The notes: generated by a model not told the origin, from the sequence alone. A DNA stretch of 5,420 nt from Chlamydia trachomatis (GCA_945877885.1 CAMCSI010000095.1:1-5420), one strand, 5' to 3'. Shown: positions 1-5,420, numbered from the stretch's first letter. Made by a program: numbers and translations.

Positions 1-1
1 T

Positions 2-124
2 CTTGCTGCGGTAAGTCAAAATCATGATGCTCTTGAGTATGCATCTAATGGATTAAAAGCAAGCAAAGCTTTTATGAGCCTAGTTGATGAATTAAAAGCA
101 AATAGAGCTTTAGGGAAAGATTGA
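2..124 (+). CDS. C-terminal end of a DUF4116-like repeat protein (partial)
   Basis: An open frame enters from the left edge and stops at TGA 122-124, giving 40 visible residues and no start in the window. It begins LAAVSQNHDALEYASNGLKA, which resembles the DUF4116 repeat pattern of 'vlaAvkqng.aLeyas.eLk.dk'. That family consists of short tandem helical repeats of unknown function and is found in large proteins of amoeba-associated bacteria such as environmental chlamydiae and Legionella. Only one repeat-like unit plus a short helical tail is visible, so the family call is by pattern only. The frame one base further on stays open past this stop, so the true C-terminus may lie downstream (see 114-266). 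Confidence 0.55.
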   Translation, partial: LAAVSQNHDALEYASNGLKASKAFMSLVDELKANRALGKD

Positions 125-266
125 AAGAATTGAACATTCCCAAAAAAATATTCTAATGAGAGCTTTTAATCTTATAGTGAAGATTGAAGGGGACGAAGAT
201 CCTGTCCATCTAAGTCGGTTATTTAATTCTTTAGTGCTTGCGGAAGATTCTTCTAAACTACTTTGA
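114..266 (+). other. Open frame after the DUF4116-like stop; possible frameshifted tail or 36-aa small ORF
   Basis: The frame beginning with GGA at 114 is open to TGA 264-266 and overlaps the last bases of the upstream frame (114-124). It encodes a protein-like sequence containing KIEGDEDPVHLSRLFNSLVL and ending EDSSKLL. The only ATG in this frame is at 156-158, which would give a 36-residue peptide. I see no Shine-Dalgarno sequence before it: the preceding bases are an A run and TATTCTA. The lack of a ribosome site suggests either a C-terminal extension displaced by a one-base indel in the GGGAAAG stretch (113-119) or a decayed remnant, rather than an independent gene. A chance open frame of about 50 codons cannot be excluded. 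Confidence 0.3.
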
Positions 267-277
267 AAAATTTCTTC

Positions 278-317
278 TTATAAAAGTCTTATCTGTGTTA
301 ATTTAAGACTTTTATAA
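278..317. terminator. Perfect 14-bp inverted repeat: terminator-like or regulatory hairpin
   Basis: TTATAAAAGTCTTA (278-291) is repeated exactly as its reverse complement at 304-317, with a 12-nt loop. The stem has only two G:C pairs, and the right arm ends CTTTTATAA without a long U tract, so it is a weak or atypical intrinsic terminator for the upstream gene. It ends two bases before the GGAG (320-323) that serves the next gene. It could therefore also act as a 5'-UTR structure or as a DNA operator; the left arm includes a TATAAA (279-284). Confidence 0.5.
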
Positions 318-319
318 AT

Positions 320-323
320 GGAG
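320..323 (+). promoter_or_regulatory. Ribosome binding site deciding the ATG 331 start
   Basis: GGAG stands 7 nt upstream of ATG 331. The spacing is near ideal for this ATG and unusable for TTG 325, so it decides the start. It lies immediately after the right arm of the inverted repeat at 278-317. Confidence 0.65.
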
Positions 324-330
324 TTTGAAT

Positions 331-1083
331 ATGAATATTTTGTTATCCTTATGTATGTTCGTTGCCTTTTGTTTTGGAGAAATTTATGAAGTAAGCACAA
401 TTGCTGAAATGGATAAGCATAAAAGGGAAGGGGTGTTGTTTCTTTATGATATCGACAATACTTTGGTAAGACTTGAAAGAAGTTTTGGCTGTGATCAATG
501 GTTTCAATATAGATTCAATCAATTACAAGAGCAAATGGATAACCGGCAGGAAGCTTTAGATAAGGCTTTAGCAGAGTGGACAAGTATTCAATACATTTCT
601 AAACCAAAAGAGGTGGAAACCATAGGAAAAAATATTATCGCTGCTCAACAAAATGAGGGGGTAATGCTTATTGGGTTTACAACACGTGGTTTAAGCCTTT
701 CAAGATGTACAACGATGCAGCTTGCAACCCTTGGGTTTGATTTATCAAAAACAGCCCCTATTAAAGAAGAGCTTTTCTTTAATAATGGACAGGGGGTAAT
801 ATTTCGGAAAGGGGTACTTTATACTGCCGGAACCCATAAAGGAAAGGCCTTGTTTAAGTTTTTAGATATTTTAAATATTAATCCTTCCAAGGTTGTGTTT
901 ATCAATGATAAGCATCAAAATCTAGCTGAGGTGGAGCAAACTTGTATAGAGCGTAATATGCCATTTACAGGTCTTAGATATGGCTTTTTAGATGATTGGG
1001 TAAGCTCTTTTAACCCAAAGGTTGCCGATATTCAGCTACAAAAATTTTTAGATCTACCTTCAGATAATATTAAAATTCAGTAA
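331..1083 (+). CDS. Exported DUF2608-family protein with HAD-like phosphatase motifs
   Basis: The product is 250 residues from ATG 331, chosen over the in-frame TTG at 325 because GGAG (320-323) lies 7 nt before the ATG and only 1 nt before the TTG. Residues 1-16 are a short hydrophobic segment (LLSLCMFVAFCFG) like a signal peptide, with likely cleavage near G16, although it lacks a basic n-region. The rest shows the haloacid dehalogenase layout. Motif I is YDIDNTL with D40 and D42. Motif II is GFTTRG (115-120). A motif III lysine is at K170 or K172 in THKGKAL, and motif IV is FINDKHQN with D193. This pattern fits DUF2608, a family related to HAD acid phosphatases, of unknown substrate. I infer an exported or secreted phosphatase-like protein. 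The gene lies 69 nt upstream of pgi on the same strand and could be co-transcribed with it. Confidence 0.75.
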   Translation: MNILLSLCMFVAFCFGEIYEVSTIAEMDKHKREGVLFLYDIDNTLVRLERSFGCDQWFQYRFNQLQEQMDNRQEALDKALAEWTSIQYISKPKEVETIGKNIIAAQQNEGVMLIGFTTRGLSLSRCTTMQLATLGFDLSKTAPIKEELFFNNGQGVIFRKGVLYTAGTHKGKALFKFLDILNINPSKVVFINDKHQNLAEVEQTCIERNMPFTGLRYGFLDDWVSSFNPKVADIQLQKFLDLPSDNIKIQ

Positions 1084-1090
1084 CTTATAA

Positions 1091-1148
1091 AAACCTTGCA
1101 TTCTCTGTGAGCCTTATGTCATAACTAGTCTTAGAGAATAAAAGGTTT
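1091..1148 (+). repeat. Imperfect inverted repeat covering the pgi ribosome binding site
   Basis: The arms at 1091-1106 (AAACCTTGCATTCTCT) and 1133-1148 (AGAGAATAAAAGGTTT) pair at 14 of 16 positions. They give two 7-bp helices separated by a 2x2 internal loop, closed by a 26-nt loop. The right arm contains AAAGG (1141-1145), the Shine-Dalgarno sequence of pgi, so the folded mRNA would hide it. No U tract follows, so it is a poor intrinsic terminator for the upstream gene. Whether it regulates pgi is inference. Confidence 0.5.
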
Positions 1149-1152
1149 AATC

Positions 1153-2757
1153 ATGTTTAAGAAATATATGTCCTATAGTCAACTAGAAAAATTAGCAAGA
1201 AATCCTGTCGATCTTACTGAAAAAGATCGACTTAATCCTGAGCGGATTCATCAGATGAAGTTATCTAGCTGTGGATGGAAGATGCTTTATGGTACAGAAC
1301 GTGTAGATGATGAGACATTAGGAAGCTTAAGTGCCTTAGCAAAAGAGGCAAATGTCTTTATGAAAATGCAAAGTATGCAGGACATGGAGATTATGAACTT
1401 TGTAAAAGGTTGTAAGTCAGAAGAGCGTATGGTAGGGCATACTGCAATGCGTGCTGAAAACCTGTCTGAGGATGCCTCTGCCGAGGCGCTTAAAGCTAAT
1501 CGTGAATACAAGCTCGAGCTTGAAAAGCTTGAAACATTTCTCTCTCAATCCTCTATGTATAGACATATGATTGTGTGTGGTATTGGAGGATCATACCTTG
1601 GGGCTTTAGCAATTTCCAAGGCGCTCAAAGGTCTTCATAAGACAAATAGAACACTACATTTTGCCTCAAACATCGATCCGGATAAAATCGGATCTATATT
1701 AGAAGAAATTGATTTAGAAAAGACCCTGGTTGCGGTGATTTCTAAATCAGGTGGCACCATGGAGATCATGGCGCAGGAAATTTTATTGAAGAATCATTTT
1801 TTAGCAAAAGGGTTAAATCCAAAAGAGCATTTTGTTATGGTAACTGGGAAGGGGAGCCCTATGGACAGCCCCCTTAACTATAAAGAAATCTTCTATATTT
1901 GGGATTATATTGGCGGTAGATATTCTGTATCTTCCATGGTTGGTGCAGTTCCTGTTTCTTTTGTTTGTGGTATGAAAGTTTGGAAAGAATTTCTACAGGG
2001 GTGTAGTGACATGGACGCTCATGCATTGAATGAAACAGATGTGAGAAGTAATTTACCTTTAATGGGGGCTTTGCTTGGGATTTGGAATCGCAACTTCCTT
2101 AATATGGACACGTTGTGTATTGTTCCTTATTCAAGTTCACTTGATTTATGGGCAGGGCACATTCAGCAGCTTTATATGGAATCCAATGGAAAAAGTGTTT
2201 CTAAAGAGGATGGGTCGTTTATTGATTTTGGCACGTGTCCGATTATTTTTGGTACCTGTGGAACAGAAGGACAGCATTCCTACTTTCAAGCCATTCACCA
2301 AGGATCAGTAAAAGTTCCTATTGAATATATAGGATTTTACCATCCACAGGGAAAGGTCGATGAGGTAATTGAGGGGACTTTAAATCAGGAAAAATTGCTT
2401 GCTAATCTTTTTGCTCAATCAATTTCTCTTGCAAGGGGGAGGGGGTCTAAAAATAATAATCAGGTGTTTTCAGGCAACAGACCCTCGCACATGTTATTAA
2501 CCTCTTCTCTTTCAGCCTATGCGATGGGGGCATTACTTTCCTATTATGAGGCTGTTGCTGTGTTCCAGGGGTTTATTTGGGGCATCAATTCATTTGATCA
2601 AGAGGGGGTTCAGCTTGGTAAATTGATTGCTAATAACATTGTTGAGGAATACAAAAAACGTGAAGAAACAGGTAGTTTTTCTAATAATCCTGAACTCTCT
2701 GTAGAAATGGCTTTTATTAAAGAGATTGAAACTATTTCTCATAAACATATGCTATGA
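1153..2757 (+). CDS. pgi: Glucose-6-phosphate isomerase
   Basis: This cytoplasmic enzyme interconverts glucose 6-phosphate and fructose 6-phosphate, linking glycolysis, gluconeogenesis and the pentose phosphate route. The 534-residue product is full length for the family. It has two SIS-type sugar-phosphate domains. Visible motifs in order are GIGGSYLG (143-150), the phosphate-binding loop SKSGGT (197-202), signature 1 DYIGGRYSVSSMVGA (251-265) with R256, ESNGK with E343, GTEGQHSYFQAIHQG (370-384) with H375, and signature 2 NSFDQEGVQLGK (479-490) ending in K490. By alignment in mind to the rabbit enzyme, R256, E343, H375 and K490 match R272, the base E357, the ring-opening H388, and K518, so it should be active. 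ATG 1153 follows AAAGG (1141-1145) at 7 nt. Its last 19 nt overlap the 3' end of the opposing recF gene, with no terminator between them. Confidence 0.97.
   Translation: MFKKYMSYSQLEKLARNPVDLTEKDRLNPERIHQMKLSSCGWKMLYGTERVDDETLGSLSALAKEANVFMKMQSMQDMEIMNFVKGCKSEERMVGHTAMRAENLSEDASAEALKANREYKLELEKLETFLSQSSMYRHMIVCGIGGSYLGALAISKALKGLHKTNRTLHFASNIDPDKIGSILEEIDLEKTLVAVISKSGGTMEIMAQEILLKNHFLAKGLNPKEHFVMVTGKGSPMDSPLNYKEIFYIWDYIGGRYSVSSMVGAVPVSFVCGMKVWKEFLQGCSDMDAHALNETDVRSNLPLMGALLGIWNRNFLNMDTLCIVPYSSSLDLWAGHIQQLYMESNGKSVSKEDGSFIDFGTCPIIFGTCGTEGQHSYFQAIHQGSVKVPIEYIGFYHPQGKVDEVIEGTLNQEKLLANLFAQSISLARGRGSKNNNQVFSGNRPSHMLLTSSLSAYAMGALLSYYEAVAVFQGFIWGINSFDQEGVQLGKLIANNIVEEYKKREETGSFSNNPELSVEMAFIKEIETISHKHML
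2739..2757. other. Convergent 19-bp overlap of the pgi and recF 3' ends
   Basis: The recF stop (complement of TCA 2739-2741) and the pgi stop (TGA 2755-2757) bound a shared segment that encodes HKHML in pgi and IHSICL in recF. The segment is itself close to palindromic, with TCATA at one end, TATGA at the other and CATATG in the middle. I see no intrinsic terminator hairpin for either gene around it, so each transcript probably runs into the antisense of the other. Confidence 0.9.
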
Positions 2758-3755
2758 ATAGGTAGGGTGCTATGATTTGCAGGCGATGTTAGAAATACTT
2801 GAGGTAGATCTTTTAATCTTTCCAGCAGGTGCTTTTGTTTATATTCGTCCAAAAAGGAATAGTAATCATCCATTGCAAAGATAAGAGCATTCATCATCTT
2901 ATAAGATGCAAGTTTTAATGCAATCACAAGAAGTCTTTTTTCCCCCTCGCTAGAAAAAAGCTTTGCTTTTTCTGTATCTAGTGAAAATACAAGATCATCG
3001 CGGTGAGGTCCAAGGCTTGTAAATCCTAGTAGGTAGTCTTTTTCTCTGCTTTTATGAAAAGATTCTTCATTGATCAATTCTTTAGGGGAGGGGTGATAAA
3101 GAACTTTTGGCACCTTTGATTTGTGATGGAAATAGGAAAATTCTTCTTCGAAGACCCCTTGTAATTCTTCAATAAATGCGGCACGCTTTTCTTGAATCAC
3201 TTTAGCAGAAAGCATCAGCTGATGTTCCCACACATCCATTGAAGGACTTTCTTTTGCTTTAAGCAGGGCATTTCTATGATTAAGAGCTCTGCTATATCTT
3301 GACAGGTGAAACAGGTAGGTGGGGTCTGATTGAGAAAGGTGAATATCTATAAATTTTCTACGTGCTTTTGGCTCACCGGTGATGATCTCTACATCGTTAG
3401 GGGAATAAATAACCGAGGGTAAAAGCCCGAGTAAAGAGGAAAAACTCCCATGTTTTGTTTTATTATGAAGGATATTTTTTTCTTTTCCATCAAAGTTAAT
3501 GTGGATATTTTCTAAAAGACCTTCTTTTCTATAAACAACGTCTATGTAAAATTTATCATTGTTATGTGCAATTGCCTCTTTTAAGTTTTTTGTGCGGTTA
3601 GATCTACCAATACTTGAAATTAACAACGCCTCTAAAAGATTTGACTTTCCAATACCATTGTCGCCGAAAATTAAATTGATACCTTTTTGGAATGAAAATT
3701 GCTTTTCAGAATAGTTTCTGAAAGAGCTAAGGGTAATCTTTTCAATCAATCCCAT
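2739..3755 (-). CDS. recF: DNA replication and repair protein RecF
   Basis: RecF is an SMC/ABC-type ATPase that binds gapped DNA and, with RecO and RecR, helps load RecA for recombinational repair. The product has 338 residues. Family marks are the N-terminal LSSFRNY (9-15), Walker A GDNGIGKS (31-38), EPKARRKFID (128-137), the RecF signature GPHRDD (249-254), the ABC signature region SSEGEKRLLVIALKLA (268-283), Walker B IFAMDD (292-297) and the D-loop SFLDE (300-304). Typical RecF proteins have about 360 or more residues. This one ends soon after QVFLTS, apparently missing the last strand-forming part of the tail. The start at 3755 is only 3 nt after the dnaN stop and has just a weak upstream Shine-Dalgarno (TTGG), pointing to translational coupling with dnaN. 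The 3' end overlaps pgi by 19 bp. Confidence 0.95.
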   Translation of the reverse strand: MGLIEKITLSSFRNYSEKQFSFQKGINLIFGDNGIGKSNLLEALLISSIGRSNRTKNLKEAIAHNNDKFYIDVVYRKEGLLENIHINFDGKEKNILHNKTKHGSFSSLLGLLPSVIYSPNDVEIITGEPKARRKFIDIHLSQSDPTYLFHLSRYSRALNHRNALLKAKESPSMDVWEHQLMLSAKVIQEKRAAFIEELQGVFEEEFSYFHHKSKVPKVLYHPSPKELINEESFHKSREKDYLLGFTSLGPHRDDLVFSLDTEKAKLFSSEGEKRLLVIALKLASYKMMNALIFAMDDYYSFLDEYKQKHLLERLKDLPQVFLTSPANHSTLPIHSICL

Positions 3756-3758
3756 AGA

Positions 3759-4856
3759 TTAACCAAGACGCATTGGCATAATCACGTAATGAGCGTCTGA
3801 TGTATCGGTAATGGATCCAGGGTTAAATGAGTCTGTCATGCAAAAATTCACCGTTTCATCTTTGCAATGTCTGAGCACATCTAGAAAATAATGTGGATTA
3901 AAGGCAATTTCCTTATCCTCACCTCTATGATCTACAGGCATATTAACTTTTCCCTCACCAATATCACTATTGGTGGCTTGCAATCGGAGTTCACCTTTTG
4001 AAAAAGTAAGTTTTACAGAATGGCTCATATCAGAAGTAAAAAGGGATACTTGCTTTAATAAAGTCATTAATTCTTCTCTATGAAGTTTTATTTCTTTTAA
4101 TTCTGAATGATCAGGGATCACTCTTTCATAATCTGGGAACTGACCAGAAATAAGTTTCGTAATTAAGCAGAAATTCCCCATTTTAATGGAGATCTTATCA
4201 TCCATTATGGAAATTTCCACTTCATCTTCATCCACAATCACACGAATTAATTCATCAACAGCCTTTAAAGGGATGATGTTTGAGCAATCAATTGCCTCGA
4301 TCAGGTCTAAATGCTTGTGCACTTTTGCAAGTCTTTTTCCATCTGTACCCACAAGGACCATTTTATTGCCTCGAATTTCCATAAACACACCATTTAATAC
4401 TTGCCTTGTATCATCTTTGGCAGCAGCAAAGGAGGTTCTTGTAAGCATATCTTTAAAATCACTTCCTTTCATAGTGAAGGTTTTTCCATCATCGGCGGAA
4501 GGAAAAGCTGGATATTCTTCTTTATCCATACCATGCAATCTAAAATGAGAAGATCCAGCAGTAATTCTAGCAATCCCTGTTTCAGAGGTTTCTAAGGTGA
4601 TTTCAGGGGCGGTAAGTTCCCTTATAAGTTGAAAAAATCTTTTTGCAGGAAGGGTAATGGCCCCTTCTTGGACAATATCTACATCTACACTTACTTTAAC
4701 ACTCACGGTTAAATCTGTAGCAAAAAGAGTGATCACCCCGTTTTTAGCTTCTAGAAGAATATTAGAAAGGATAGGGACGACGGCTTTTGAGGGTACTACA
4801 CTTTGCACTTTACTAATTAGAACAACGAGCTTTTCTCGAGAGATGATGAACTTCAT
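3759..4856 (-). CDS. dnaN: DNA polymerase III subunit beta (sliding clamp)
   Basis: The homodimeric beta clamp encircles DNA and tethers DNA polymerase III and repair factors. The 365-residue product has the normal length for three repeated clamp domains (about 1-120, 121-250 and 251-365). Recognisable segments are VVPILSNILLEA (26-37), ATDLTVSV (46-53), EEYPAFP (113-119), FAAAKDDTRQVLNGVFME (143-160), TDGKRLAK (171-178), LISGQFPDYERVIP (235-248) and the C-terminal VIMPMRLG (358-365), which lines the pocket that binds clamp-interacting peptides. ATG 4856 is preceded by AAGGA (4870-4866) at 9 nt. A good sigma70-type promoter lies about 40 to 65 bp upstream. It is followed 3 nt later by recF, forming a replication-repair operon. 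No dnaA is adjacent, unlike the common dnaA-dnaN-recF order of many bacteria; dnaN-recF without dnaA fits chlamydiae. Confidence 0.97.
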   Translation of the reverse strand: MKFIISREKLVVLISKVQSVVPSKAVVPILSNILLEAKNGVITLFATDLTVSVKVSVDVDIVQEGAITLPAKRFFQLIRELTAPEITLETSETGIARITAGSSHFRLHGMDKEEYPAFPSADDGKTFTMKGSDFKDMLTRTSFAAAKDDTRQVLNGVFMEIRGNKMVLVGTDGKRLAKVHKHLDLIEAIDCSNIIPLKAVDELIRVIVDEDEVEISIMDDKISIKMGNFCLITKLISGQFPDYERVIPDHSELKEIKLHREELMTLLKQVSLFTSDMSHSVKLTFSKGELRLQATNSDIGEGKVNMPVDHRGEDKEIAFNPHYFLDVLRHCKDETVNFCMTDSFNPGSITDTSDAHYVIMPMRLG

Positions 4857-4893
4857 AAATTAATTTCCTTGGAATTATAGGATCAAAGGGAAC

Positions 4894-4923
4894 ATTGTAG
4901 TATTTTTTTTCATCTAATGTCAA
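4894..4923 (-). promoter_or_regulatory. Sigma70-type promoter for dnaN-recF
   Basis: On the minus strand, a perfect -35 TTGACA (complement of 4918-4923) is followed after an 18-bp A-rich spacer by the -10 TACAAT (complement of 4894-4899), which matches 5 of 6 consensus positions. A start point near 4887 would give a leader of about 30 nt before ATG 4856. A TATAAT (complement of 4874-4879) lies further downstream but has no -35 partner, so I prefer the first pair. Confidence 0.65.
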
Positions 4924-4947
4924 GAAAAGCGGCACTTTTTTATTCAT

Positions 4948-4969
4948 TTTTCTTTCTTAAAAAAGAAAA
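4948..4969. repeat. 22-bp near-perfect palindrome upstream of the dnaN promoter
   Basis: TTTTCTTT (4948-4955) pairs with AAAGAAAA (4962-4969). The central six bases also pair except for one mismatch (C4956 against A4961). It begins 24 bp beyond the dnaN -35. It could be an operator or an A/T-rich UP-like element, though A/T tracts this rich form such symmetry easily by chance. Confidence 0.4.
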
Positions 4970-4995
4970 CATCTAGTAAAACCAAAAATAAAAAA

Positions 4996-5009
4996 TGTTC
5001 CAAAGAACA
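4996..5009. promoter_or_regulatory. TGTTC-N4-GAACA dyad, possible operator
   Basis: TGTTC (4996-5000) and GAACA (5005-5009) form an exact inverted repeat around CAAA, between the two divergent genes. With the next G it also reads TGT-N8-ACAG, 7 of 8 matches to the gamma-proteobacterial LexA half-sites CTGT-N8-ACAG. The regulator is unknown; the function is inference from symmetry and position only. Confidence 0.35.
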
Positions 5010-5107
5010 GAGCTTTTATGTGTTGAAAAACTAGATATAAATTTTTTAAAAAAATGATTTACCTCAAAAAAAAGGAATGGTAGTGTGACAAAATATGGCA
5101 AAACAAT

Positions 5108-5115
5108 AGAGGTGG
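5108..5115 (+). promoter_or_regulatory. Ribosome binding site deciding the TTG 5120 start
   Basis: AGAGGTGG contains the strong core GAGGTG (5109-5114), 5 nt before TTG 5120. The next in-frame candidate, ATG 5204, has no comparable site, so this sequence selects the TTG start. Confidence 0.6.
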
Positions 5116-5119
5116 TATT

Positions 5120-5420
5120 TTGTTTAAGGGTACATTAGTTCAGTTATTAGAAGGTGTGTATGCATCAGAAATAAGACCTATTGAGGCACAAAAAGTGATA
5201 CACATGTTTTTTGGAGAAGCTGGATTAAACCCGACAGTGTATGAGCCATTATCTTCTTTATTAATTTCTGAAACAGGGAAAGAGAAGATTGAAAGATATG
5301 AGATGTTGATGAATGAAATGAACTGGTTGATAGCAAGATTATCTAGTAGGGAAATTGATATAGATGAATCGCTTTTGATTATGGAGGAAAAAATGAATCA
5401 GTATCTTAACGGGGGCGAAG
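5120..5420 (+). CDS. Unrecognised protein, 5' part only (TTG start)
   Basis: The frame is open from 5084 to the right edge, with 100 codons visible from TTG 5120, and it continues beyond the window. The start rests on the strong Shine-Dalgarno AGAGGTGG just upstream. The product begins MFKGTLVQLLEGVYASEIRP, with the TTG read as Met. It looks soluble and mostly helical, with acidic and amphipathic stretches such as KEKIERYEMLMNEMNWLIAR (54-73) and ESLLIMEEKMNQYL (83-96). I see no signal peptide, membrane segment or catalytic motif, and I do not recognise a family. It is divergent from dnaN-recF and shares the regulatory gap with it. In some chlamydiae I recall smpB next to dnaN; this sequence does not look like SmpB. 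Confidence 0.7.
   Translation, partial: MFKGTLVQLLEGVYASEIRPIEAQKVIHMFFGEAGLNPTVYEPLSSLLISETGKEKIERYEMLMNEMNWLIARLSSREIDIDESLLIMEEKMNQYLNGGE

Larger units (their letters stand above)
4857..5119. other. Divergent AT-rich intergenic region with several dyads
   Basis: This 263-bp gap separates dnaN (leftward) from the TTG-start gene (rightward). It holds the dnaN promoter, a near-palindrome at 4948-4969, a 14-bp dyad at 4996-5009, an outer ATCTAGT/ACTAGAT pair (4971-4977 and 5030-5036), and many A and T tracts. For the rightward gene I see TTGAAA (5023-5028) and TATAAA (5036-5041), but not at a convincing mutual spacing. I found no clear DnaA box (TTATNCACA), so I see no evidence that this is an origin. 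No tRNA or other RNA gene is recognisable. Confidence 0.6.

Noticed and set aside
325..330. TTG 325 as the start of the DUF2608 gene
   Set aside because: It is only 1 nt from GGAG (320-323), whereas ATG 331 has 7-nt spacing and directly precedes the hydrophobic signal segment.
1287..1511. 74-codon minus-strand open frame inside pgi
   Set aside because: It lies wholly within a well-conserved gene, and its product looks like the antisense of pgi rather than any known protein.
2075..2311. 78-codon plus-strand open frame in another frame of pgi
   Set aside because: It covers the conserved catalytic part of pgi, has no independent support, and is a shadow of that gene.
4186..4863. Plus-strand open frames of 64-120 codons opposite dnaN
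   Set aside because: All lie antisense to the confidently identified dnaN gene and have the low-complexity Ser/Ile/Thr composition expected of antisense reading.
4874..4879. Perfect minus-strand TATAAT as the dnaN -10
   Set aside because: No acceptable -35 lies 16-18 bp upstream of it, while TTGACA-N18-TACAAT just upstream makes a complete promoter.
5039..5055. T6-A7 inverted run as a terminator or operator
   Set aside because: A simple homopolymer symmetry with no G:C pairs, expected by chance in such AT-rich DNA.
5053..5083. Very short plus-strand ORF starting ATG 5054 and ending TAG 5081-5083
   Set aside because: About nine codons, rich in lysine from an A tract, with no ribosome site; judged chance.
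4857..5119. Replication origin next to dnaN
   Set aside because: No DnaA-box clusters (TTATNCACA) were found and there is no dnaA; AT richness alone is not enough.
1..5420. CRISPR array, tRNA/rRNA, insertion sequence or defence system
   Set aside because: No spaced direct repeats, no tRNA-like cloverleaf, no transposase or nuclease motifs were seen in any frame I read.

Overview
The window reads as chromosomal DNA of a low-GC bacterium, most likely a member of the Chlamydiota of the environmental (Parachlamydia/Simkania/Rhabdochlamydia-like) type. This rests on three points: adjacent dnaN and recF without dnaA beside them, an exported DUF2608-type protein, and the tail of what looks like a DUF4116-repeat protein. 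The last two families are, from memory, common in amoeba-associated chlamydiae and Legionella. The assignment is inferred from gene content; no database search was possible.

Layout, left to right. Positions 1-124 hold the 3' end of a plus-strand DUF4116-like gene, followed by an out-of-frame open stretch to 266 that may be its displaced tail. A perfect 14-bp inverted repeat (278-317) lies just before the ribosome binding site of a DUF2608 / HAD-like exported protein gene (331-1083). A second, imperfect inverted repeat (1091-1148) fills the next gap and includes the ribosome binding site of pgi (1153-2757), glucose-6-phosphate isomerase with its main catalytic residues intact. On the minus strand, dnaN (4856 to 3759, DNA polymerase III beta clamp) and recF (3755 to 2739) form a tight two-gene unit with a 3-nt gap. 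The 3' end of recF overlaps the 3' end of pgi by 19 bp in a convergent arrangement. A 263-bp AT-rich divergent region (4857-5119) carries a good sigma70-type promoter for dnaN and several dyad symmetries. It is followed by a plus-strand gene starting at TTG 5120 and running off the right edge, whose product I do not recognise.

Functionally, dnaN-recF is a replication and recombinational-repair pair, pgi is central carbon metabolism, and the DUF2608 and DUF4116 genes are accessory proteins typical of intracellular bacteria. I see no RNA gene, mobile element, CRISPR array or defence system. The window is mostly housekeeping. The points worth a second look are the hairpins that abut or cover ribosome binding sites, the convergent gene overlap with a short RecF tail, the possible frameshift at the left end, and the unrecognised TTG-start gene at the right end.
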